Below, piece after piece: positions 55,904 through 64,000 of a DNA stretch of 64,000 nucleotides; within the stretch, counting starts at the first letter, position 1; each line of letters opens with the position of its first letter. Both the position numbers and the translations under genes were made by a program. The DNA is from Bilabrum cf. latius (lineage: Eukaryota; Bigyra: Bicosoecida; Bigyra; Bicosoecida): positions 1,116,001 to 1,180,000 of the forward strand of contig OZ237737.1 in the NCBI GenBank assembly GCA_965178125.1, read 5' to 3'. The notes beneath the pieces were generated by a model. That model had not been told where the DNA came from, did no database searches, and was given only the letters and a program-made list of their open reading frames with translations.

Positions 55904-56272
55904 GTGTGCCTGACGGGAGGGGGGCCGTCGCAGCCGTGGCACATGCCAAGCAAGAGAAGATCGGGAATCCGGGGCTCGAGATCTGGCGCCGCGGCGGGGG
56001 CCGGTGCGGGTGCGGGTGGAGTGGGCGGTTCCGTGGGTGATGGTGGCTCTGGGCTGGGGCAGGGGTCCGCGGCATCCACCAAGGAGGCCTTCTCCGTGGA
56101 TGCGCTGGCGGCCCAGCTGAAGCGGTCCGACGAGGCCCTGATCAAGGGCCAGGCGTGGAGGGAGAAGCGGGCGGGGGCGCAGCAGCAGCAGCAGCAGCAG
56201 AAGCAGAAGCAGATCACAAGCGCGCATGGAGAGGGCGGAGAAAGCGTCTGGCGAAGGAGGGGCAGCGAGTGA
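55904..56272 (+). CDS. Gly/Ala-rich module, copy 3, frame changed at its end
   Basis: The Gln tract is expanded with mixed CAG/AAG codons and an extra ATCACAAG insertion. As a result, the C-terminal residues differ from those of the other copies and the reading frame runs past the usual end. Confidence 0.35.
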   Translation: MCLTGGGPSQPWHMPSKRRSGIRGSRSGAAAGAGAGAGGVGGSVGDGGSGLGQGSAASTKEAFSVDALAAQLKRSDEALIKGQAWREKRAGAQQQQQQQKQKQITSAHGEGGESVWRRRGSE

Positions 56273-56667
56273 GAACGGCGCATCTCCGTGAGGAGGGATG
56301 TGGTGGGTTGCGCATGGTCTGGTTGCTTCCTGTGAAGCTGATGTTCCTAGTGAGCGAGGCTGCCACGCCAGGCCCAGCCAGCACCTTCAAGGTGTGAAGA
56401 TGAAAACAGCCTGAACCGGACTAGAATGGATCGATCTCACCGATTCGTTGTCAGTTTCATCGATACTGTTTCGACTGTAGTATCTCCGACTAAAGCCTTT
56501 CTAGGTACAGGGTTGGGTTGGAGCGAATCAGAACTGGCCGTCGAACAGGTACACAAGAAAAGGGCGTGCATAGTAAAGCTCGTATTCCCTGTCATTCTGT
56601 AGTCGGCAGCCACCTGGCTGGCTACGTATCAGGAGTCGATACTGGATATAATTACTGCCAGGAAGCC

Positions 56668-58317
56668 ATGGAGCAAGCAGCAGGTGCATGCTCAGGGGAG
56701 GTGATCGATCTCGTCAGCGGCGACTCAAGCGACAGCGACGCTGGTGGAAGCGATGTCGAGGTTTCCGACCGTCGCATAAGCACGATGGCTGCATCGCTAT
56801 CATTGACTAGCAGTCGCTAGTGGGGCAGGCGAGAGGCAGGTGGGAAAGGTAGGGCACGAGATCGAGCCAGCGATCGAGCCAAAGCTGTTCCCACGTCCAT
56901 CGTGGCGTCGGGACACTCCAGCAGCAGCGCAATGTTGCCGCAAGAAGTGCAATCTTCAATGCAGTCAACCTCAGGGGTAGATGCAAGCGGCGGCACCGAT
57001 ACCTCTTTGGGCCAGAAGCGAGACAGGCAGGCAGAGGCGAGGTCAGCAGACAGCTATAGCGGATCGAGGGGAAAGAGAAGGCGTGGGCAGGCAGGCAAAA
57101 TCGGGGTAGGACATCGTTGCAACGTGTGCGGGCAGACATTCCGACAGGCAGGCGATCTCAGGACGCACATGAGGACTGTGCATCTTGGGGAGCGCAAGCA
57201 CGAGTGCAGTGTGTGCGGCAAGTCATTCGGTGTGGCAGGCTCACTCAGGACGCACATGAGGACGGTGCATCTGGGCGAGCGCAAGCACGAGTGCAGTGTG
57301 TGCGGGCAGTCATTCGGTGCGGCAAGCAATCTCAGGAGGCACATGAGGACTGTGCATCTGGGCGAGCGCAAGCACGAGTGCAGTGTGTGCGGCAAGTCAT
57401 TCGGACAGGCAGGCTCACTCAGGACGCACATGAGGACTGTGCATCTGGGCGAGCGCAAGCACGAGTGCAGTGTGTGCGGCAAGTCATTCGGTGTGGCAGG
57501 CTCACTCAGGACGCACATGAGGACGGTGCATCTGGGCGAGCGCAAGCACGAGTGCAGTGTGTGCGGGCAGTCATTCGGTGCGGCAAGCAATCTCAGGAGG
57601 CACATGAGGACTGTGCATCTGGGCGAGCGCAAGCACGAGTGCAGTGTGTGCGGCAAGTCATTCGGACAGGCAGGCGATCTCAGGACGCACATGAGGACGG
57701 TGCATCTGGGCGAGCGCAAGCACGAGTGCAGTGTGTGCGGGCAGACATTCGGGGAGGCAAGCAATCTCAGGAGGCACGTGAGGACTGTGCATCTGGGCGA
57801 GCGCAAGCACGAGTGCAGTGTGTGCGGCAAGTCATTCGGACAGGCAGGCTCACTCAGGACGCACATGAGGACTGTGCATCTGGGCGAGCGCAAGCACGAG
57901 TGCAGTGTGTGCGGCAAGTCATTCGGACAGGCAGGCGATCTCAGGACGCACATGAGGACGGTGCATCTGGGCGAGCGCAAGCACGAGTGCAGTGTGTGCG
58001 GCAAGTCATTCGGACTGGCAGGCTCACTCAGGAGGCACATGTCCACTGTGCATCTGGGCGAGCGCAAGCACGAGTGCAGTGTGTGCGGCAAGTCATTCGG
58101 GCGGGCAGGCTCACTCAGGACGCACATGAGGACTGTGCATCTTGGGGAGCGCAAGCACGAGTGCAGTGTGTGCGGCAAGTCATTCGGACTGGCAGGCTCA
58201 CTCAGGAGGCACATGTCCACTGTGCATCTGGGCGAGCGCAAGCACGAGTGCAGTGTGTGCGGCAAGTCATTCGGGGAGGCAGGCAGTCTCAGGAGGCACG
58301 CGCGAGGTTGCCTTTGA
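56668..58317 (+). CDS. Poly-C2H2 zinc-finger protein, array copy 4, 14 fingers, 549 aa
   Basis: It resembles copy 3 but has two more fingers, arranged as an internal three-finger repeat (QAGS, VAGS, AASN). The N-terminal features are as in copy 3. Confidence 0.88.
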
Positions 58318-58470
58318 TTCGCTTGTATTCCGCATCGAGTGGCTCGGTGCTTGATATTGGATTGTGCACGCTGCATGAATAAAGGGTGATGCTTAGGAAG
58401 TCAGGAGCAGATATCCTGCACGCAGACTTCTTGTTCCATCATGCTCACTTAGGTACGATGCTACGTACTC

Positions 58471-60144
58471 ATGCCTGGCAGGACCTTGACACTCGACTGC
58501 TGTTATATGTACTCGGACATCAGGATTGAAGCGACGGGGAGCAGAGGTGAGACGGAAGACGGGGCGGGCGCAGGAGGACAGGAGGTGGAGAAGAAGAAGG
58601 GGACACCGGCACAGGCGACGACAGTGCGGCGTCAACAGGGAGAACACAGTCCGAGGCTCTTCGGGGACCTCATCCGCACCGCGCAGTAGAAGCCCGAGGA
58701 TTCCAAGGCGAAATCCATGGGCGTCCGCATCTCAAGCTCTCGGCAGTTCCGGGCGGTGCCGGTGCTCCTACCCACTCAGTCCGCGCTCTGTGCGCCTGCC
58801 GGCTGGAGGAGCTTCAGGGGCTGCATCCGCGGCTGCAACGGCTGCCGCGGGCAGCGGTGCGGGCGGTGCATACCAGGCTGGGCATGGCGCGCTGGCAGGC
58901 TTCCCCCCGGCGGGAGTGCGCCCCACGATCGACTAGTTTGAGCAGCGAGCCAAGGTGATGTCGAGCAAGGAGAAGCCCAAGCAGCTGACTGCCGTGGGCT
59001 CAGACGGTCGCAGGTACCACTTCTGTGCAAGCAGGAGCTCTCGGGCGACCTGCGCAAGGACGCCCGCGTGATGGAGCACTCCACGGTGGTGAACCACCTG
59101 CTGGCGTCGGACCACGAGGCCAGCAGGCGCGCGCTCCGGCTGCGCACCTACAGCGTGATCGTGACGAGCGAGAGCACGGGGCTCATGGAGTGGATGGAAA
59201 ACTGCACGCCGTTGCGCTTCGCCGTCAAGGAGGTCTACAATGACCTGGGCGTTGACAGTCCCATGCACCTAACGCTCCGTGTCATGAATACGCTGCAGAA
59301 GAACCAGGACAACCAGAACCAGACCACTGCAGCCACGGCAAGGTTCTTCGCCTCTGAGGTGCAGCCACAGTTCCCTGCGGTGCTGCACAGTTACCATCTG
59401 AAGCGTTTCGCCGATCCGGAGCGGTGGCTTCGGGCTCGGCAGCGGTTCACACGAAGCACGGCCTGCTGGGCCATGGTGGGTCATCTGCTTGGGCTGGGCG
59501 ATCGCCACGGAGACAACCTGCTAATTGACGACACGAGCGGGGATCAGGTGCACGTGGACTTTGACTGCCTATTTGACAAGGGACTGTCCCTGTCACGGCC
59601 CGAGGTGGTGCCCTTCCGCCTCACCGCCAACGTGCTGGATACGATGGGCCTTTGGGGGTACGAGGGAGGCATGCGCCAGTCCAGCGAGGCGTGCATGGCG
59701 GTGCTACGTGCGAACGGGAGCACGCTGCTGGGCGTGCTGGAGTCCTTTGTGTACGATCCACTGGTGGAGTGGACTCGAAGCAAGAGCAAGGGAGGGAGGC
59801 ACTCTTCATCCTCGTCCTCATCTTCGTCCTCGTCGGCGGCCGCGGGTGGCGCGGTGCTGCCGACCGACGAGGTGCCCAGCACGGCGGTGGAGGGCGAGAT
59901 GGAGAACATCGCCGGTGTGGCGATTGTGAGGCACATCAAGGAGAGGCTGCGGGGAGGGTACAACGTGCGGCCGCCGCACCGGGACAAGTACAACGTGAGG
60001 ACGCGGAGGCACGCTGCGGACGATGGCAGACTTGTGGAAGGTCGCACCATCGGGGTGCAGGCGCAGGTACACCGGCTGATCTCCGAGGCGTCATCGGTGG
60101 AGAGTCTGGCCTAGATGTACGTTGGGTGGATGCCGTTCTTGTAA
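58471..60144 (+). pseudogene. ATR-like PIKK kinase end, array copy 4, frame break but no TGA
   Basis: As copy 3: TAG at 58,934, CAG at 59,314, TGG at 59,653 and FATC with TAG at 60,112. The one-base frame break near 59,023 is shared by all four copies, so it predates the array. Confidence 0.75.
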
Positions 60145-60388
60145 AGTTGAGCGCTTCTGATCTGGGGTCTTGGGTCGGGGAGGAAGGCGCTGCAGTGCAC
60201 TGCACTGCGCCTTCTCCCGTGGGGCCGTAGGTGCTTAAGCTGCAGTTTGGAGTGCAGACTAGGATTGCGAGGGAGTCGGGATCGGGCTGCTATCCGTTCA
60301 CTCTGCCTTGATTCCGATACGAGGCATCTCGACCGCAATCGCCTAACTGCCTCCGGATTCGTGCACAGGCTGAGGGGAAGCGCGCGGC

Positions 60389-60757
60389 GTGTGCCTGACG
60401 GGAGGGGGGCCGTCGCAGCCGTGGCACATGCCAAGCAAGAGAAGATCAGGAATCCGGGGCTCGAGATCTGGCGCCGCGGCGGGGGCCGGTGCGGGTGCGG
60501 GTGGAGTGGGCGGTTCCGTGGGTGATGGTGGCTCTGGGCTGGGGCAGGGGTCCGCGGCATCCACCAAGGAGGCCTTCTCCGTGGGTGCGCTGGCGGCCCA
60601 GCTGAAGCGGTCCGACGAGGCCCTGATCAAGGGCAAGGCGTGGAGGGAGAAGCGGGCGGGGGCGCAGCAGCAGCAGAAGCAGCAGGCGCGCATGGAGAGG
60701 GCGGAGAAAGCGTCTGGCGAAGGAGGGGCAGTGAGCAAGAACGGCGCATCTCCGTGA
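60389..60757 (+). CDS. Gly/Ala-rich module with Gln tract, copy 4
   Basis: As copy 2 (FSVGAL), with one Gln codon changed to AAG. It precedes the partial fifth unit. Confidence 0.4.
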   Translation: MCLTGGGPSQPWHMPSKRRSGIRGSRSGAAAGAGAGAGGVGGSVGDGGSGLGQGSAASTKEAFSVGALAAQLKRSDEALIKGKAWREKRAGAQQQQKQQARMERAEKASGEGGAVSKNGASP

Positions 60758-60773
60758 GGAGGGATGTGGTGGG

Positions 60774-61060
60774 TTGCGCATGGTCTGGTTGCTTCCTGTG
60801 AAGCTGATGTTCCTAGTGAGCGAGGCTGCCACGCCAGGCCCAGCACCTTCAAGGTGTGAAGATGAAAACAGCCTGAACCGGACTAGAATGGATCGATCTC
60901 ACCGATTCGTTGTCAGTTACAGCGACTCAAGCGACAGCGACGCTGGTGGAAGCGATGTCGAGGTTTCCGACCGTCGCATGAACGCGATTGCTGCATCGCT
61001 ATCATTGACCAGCAGTCGCTAGTGGGGCAGGCGAGAGGCAGGTAGGAAAGGTAGGGCCCG
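60774..61060 (+). pseudogene. Partial fifth array unit, internally deleted zinc-finger gene start
   Basis: The sequence follows the unit until GTTGTCAGTT, then jumps about 270 bases to SDSSDSDAGGSDVEVSDRR, losing the start codon and the SUMO-interacting motif. After SLTSSR it diverges completely at about 61,060, before any finger. Confidence 0.7.
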
Positions 61061-61483
61061 TAGAAAAGTGGTCATATTGTGTAAGGCAAGTCTTGTTCTA
61101 CTAGCTGCTTGTAAAGTCGGCCCAATTTTATAGGATGCAAGTGGGTGCGTGCACGCCATCCGCACGCAGCGGAAACACCCGCTGCTAACCGCCGTTTTGC
61201 GCCTATTGCAGAGCTCCGGCGGCAGCGGCAGGTGTGGTGGGTTGCAAGCATCCATCCAAAGTGGACAAACAAATCAGCAAAGCAATAGTCCATAGAGGTA
61301 CACACAAACAGCCGGTCGCTCCAGTCCTCGACGAGCCAGCCAGTGCACATGGCAACGAAGATGTCACAATCACAGACTGTGCGAGCCTGATCAAAGGCAA
61401 GACAACCAGCCAAACCGCAAAGCATCACACAATCTTCTCGCCCCTTATGCACTGAGAATACTCTATGTCGAAGGTCAGCTCTC
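61061..61483. other. Spacer between the array and the inverted adhesin copy
   Basis: No gene with recognisable features was found on either strand. It is not similar to the spacer at 40,066-40,642. Confidence 0.4.
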
Positions 61484-64000
61484 TTAAGTGGCCTTGCTCT
61501 CGGCCTCAGCAGCTGCGGCGTCATCTTGCAGCTCGCGCAGCTGAGACAGGCTCAGGCCTTGCTTCGATGACATGCGGCGAGGACCCATGCCGCCGCTGCC
61601 GAGCAGTTGTGCACGGTCCGAGCCGCCCGAAGGAGACCCGGAGGCTGCCGCTGCTGCTGCCATCGGGTTCTGCGTCGAGCTGTCCTCCGTGGCTCCCCCC
61701 TCGGGTGCCTTGGATCTACGAGGCGCCCTGCGGCCCTTGGCGGACTTGGCACCGGAACCAGACGACTTGTCTCCCAGGTTGCGCTGACTGGGGCGGTTTC
61801 CAAGCGTGGGTGTGAACTGAGCTTTCTTGCCACCACGACCACCAAGGCGCTTTCTGCCTGCAGTAGATCGCCCGAAAGTGTTACTAGAACCCCCAGATGC
61901 ACCTCCTTGCGCTCCGCCGCGCACCATGCCGCCCATCATCAACGACTGACGCCTGGAGCCCTTCATATCAGCGGCTCGAGCCTTCCGCTTGTACATTTCG
62001 TTGGCCTCCTGCTGCCTCCTCAGCAGGTCCTGCACCACGGGCCAGCTCAGTGCCTCGGGCCACCCGTGCTCGCCCGTCTAGGCCATCAGCACTTGGTCGA
62101 TCTCCACATCCTCGGCGTGGAACTCGGTCTCGCCACCCGACTGCGCCAGCTGCTTGGCCTTCCTCTGGGCCTTCAAGAACATCGGGTTCGTCTGCGCCGC
62201 GGCACCCACCTCCAGATCATCTGGCGCATCCTTACCGCCGGACTTGCCACGGTCACCCGTGAAGCGCATCGACTTCTCGCGCTTGGCCTTCTCCTCAGCC
62301 GACTCGCAGCTGAACGTGTTGCGGGCCACGTCCGGACACAGCGCATTGCTGAACTCGTAGAACAGCACGATGGCCAGGTACACCAGACTCGTGATCACGA
62401 TGACCATCGTCAGGATCGCAGCGGAGTCGCGCTGGGCCTCGAAGCCCGGACGCTGCAGGTACTCCGACTCGAAGATGATGCCGGCCAGGCACACCAGGAT
62501 GCAGCTGAACAGCAGCACAGCCTCCACCGTGTTGGCGTCGAAAGCCACCTCGCTCGCAAGCGTGCCCAGCGGCTTGCCCTCCTGCGCCCGCCTCCACAGG
62601 TTGCGGTGCATCTCCAGCCGCTTCTGGTCTCGCAGTACCTTGGAGATGTTGTTGGCCAGCAAGCTGTGCAGCGCGTCGTGCTGCTGCTCCACCATCACGC
62701 GATGCTGCTTCACCACGTTGTCCTTCGTGGCTTGACCCGCCATGTACGGCAAGTACCTCACATGCAAAGCGTAGCAGCAGATCAGCACCAGCAGAAGCAC
62801 CGCCAGCTGGAACACAACGTTGCGCCGGAACAGCAGCGCGGTCACGGCGATGCAGAACTTTCGCGCGATGATCACCAGGTTCCAGTAGATGAAGTTGATC
62901 TGGAAGTAGTAGTACAGCCGACCCACGCTCCTGCGCAGCAAGTTCGTGTTGGGCCCGGTCAGTGTGTCATCGCCCAGACCGTATGCCCGCAACAGCTGGT
63001 CCTCCTGCATCACGCGGTAGTTGCGCCACAGCAGGATAGACACGAACAGAGGGAAGCCCACCGTGTACACCACAAAGCCAATGATGGCGAACGGCAGCAG
63101 CTGCAAGTGCAGCCCACCGCGCTCGTAGCAAGGCTCAAACACGTCGTCCATATACAGCTTCTCGCTGCCGTCGGGGTTCAGCTCGGCGGGGTCCGTGGGG
63201 TTGCAGTTGAAGATCGAAAACACGCTCTGAGTCAGCATCAGGTACAGCACGAAGCAGCCCGTCGTGAACACAGACACAAGCTTGTCCATGTGCGTGCAGC
63301 AGCTCTCCTGCAGCTTGCGGCCCATGAGTAGCAGCTTGTTCAGAGACAGCATCACGTGCACCACCATCAGAATGGCCAGTGCCGCCACGGGTAGCAGCAT
63401 CAGCGCCGCCCACTTCAGACCGAAGCTCAGGCTCGGTACCATGCACTCGGGGGCCGTGATCTCCAGGTTGAGGTTGAACGCTGACAGGATCGTGAACAGG
63501 TCGCGCAGCAGGTTAGGGAAAGCAATGCGAGACGTGCTGAAGATGGCCAGCACCTGCATATAGTCCACGGCGATCATCAGAGTGGACAGCGTCAGGTTGC
63601 GCTTGTTCAGGTAGTACCCCAGCGAGCATGCCAGGATTGCACCCACCACGAACACCGCCACGATGATCTCGGGGTTCTGGGGGCACTTGGCGCACCGACC
63701 GGCCAGCTTGTAGTGGTTGGGGGCGCACTGCGAGCACCGCTCTCCGGCGTAGTTGCTGGCGCACATGTTGTTCCCCACGCACGCGTCCTGCGGCTCGCAA
63801 GCCAGCACCACATGGCACACATAGTCAGGCCCAAACCGTGCCCGCTCATCGGGGCAGTAGATGTTGCCCCGCTCCGAGTTCGCGGGATCCAGGTACAGCC
63901 ACCACCCAGCCGTGGCCACGGGCAGGTAGTCGTGGTCCTCGAAGCATGCGCCACCCTCGGGACACGGCACGCACAGCTCGCCGGCACGGCCGTAGAAGCC
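61484..64000 (-). CDS. Second copy of the giant adhesin-like protein, C-terminal part, continues beyond window
   Basis: In reverse orientation, about 838 residues match 37,543-40,065 nearly exactly: Cys-rich segment, multi-pass membrane region, and tail read through TAG at 62,075 (Gln). Differences cluster in the tail, for example the GGASGGSSNTFGRSTAGRK segment and the last residues (SQLRELQDDAAAAEAESKAT before TAA). The gene runs off the right end of the window. The inverted, tail-to-tail arrangement brackets the ABC gene and the array. The tail differences argue against a simple assembly duplicate. Confidence 0.9.

Larger units (their letters stand above)
42687..61060 (+). repeat. Tandem array of a 4.3-4.6 kb unit, four full copies plus a partial fifth
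   Basis: The landmark AGGCCTTCTC starts at 42,691, 47,242, 51,793, 56,085 and 60,570, giving periods of 4,551, 4,551, 4,292 and 4,485. The differences are explained mainly by the number of 87-base zinc-finger repeats. Each unit holds a zinc-finger gene, an ATR-like kinase end and a small module. Units 1 and 2 resemble each other most, as do units 3 and 4. The fifth ends near 61,060. Confidence 0.95.

Noticed and set aside
61607-63331. 574-residue plus-strand open frame opposite the inverted adhesin copy
   Set aside because: It is antisense to the multi-pass membrane region and has a His/Gln/Arg composition typical of a shadow frame.
37543-64000. The inverted adhesin copy as a pure assembly artefact
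   Set aside because: The copies differ in several codons and in the C-terminal tail and stop codon, and their flanks are different.

Overview
The window comes from the nuclear genome of a unicellular eukaryote that reads UAG as glutamine and keeps UAA and UGA as stops. The sequence shows this directly. Two nearly identical repeat copies carry TAG where the other two carry CAG, at two independent sites. TAG also sits at the conserved Gln of the FATC motif of an ATR-type kinase, and nearly every gene in both halves is open only if TAG is sense. The species cannot be named from the sequence. A 13 kb uninterrupted coding exon, GT-AG introns, cadherin and TIG repeats, and a PIKK kinase make it a protist or alga rather than a prokaryote.

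Positions 1 to about 26,530 are AT-rich, densely coded on both strands and virus-like. They hold an integrated Polinton-like-virus (PLV) type element, or two abutting ones. Cargo includes retroviral-type integrases with chromodomain-like tails (a 3' remnant at 1-594 and a full copy at 14,226-15,431), an A32/FtsK-like packaging ATPase, a TVpol-SF3 helicase replicase, a tyrosine recombinase, a class 3 lipase, a SET methyltransferase, HRDG-repeat proteins (one with a RING finger) and a tRNA-like gene. No major capsid protein was recognised. Two perfect palindromes, 4,721-4,791 and 26,473-26,530, follow the same AT-rich motif and may mark the ends of two elements.

The most interesting content of the element is a probable DNA base hypermodification set: two C5-cytosine methyltransferases (15,518-16,528 and 23,486-24,226) and two genes in which a TET/JBP-class 2-oxoglutarate/Fe(II) dioxygenase is fused in one reading frame to an FkbM-type methyltransferase (705-2,621 and 7,599-8,732). 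The fusions are invisible under the standard code because in-frame TAG codons break them up. The inferred route is cytosine (or thymine) to a methylated base, then a hydroxymethyl base, then possibly an O-methylated base.

From about 26,560 the sequence is GC-rich host DNA. A giant adhesin-like membrane protein (Cys-rich repeats, cadherin repeats, many TIG domains, a multi-pass C-terminus) runs to 40,065 and is cut at its 5' side by the element. A CAF16/ABCI-type ABC ATPase with one intron follows on the minus strand. A tandem array of a roughly 4.3-4.6 kb unit (four copies plus a partial fifth) spans 42,687-61,060. Each unit encodes a poly-C2H2 zinc-finger protein with 12 to 15 near-identical fingers, an ATR-like kinase-FATC fragment, and a small Ala/Gln-rich module. 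The window ends in an inverted second copy of the adhesin 3' end (61,484-64,000), so the array lies between tail-to-tail adhesin paralogues.
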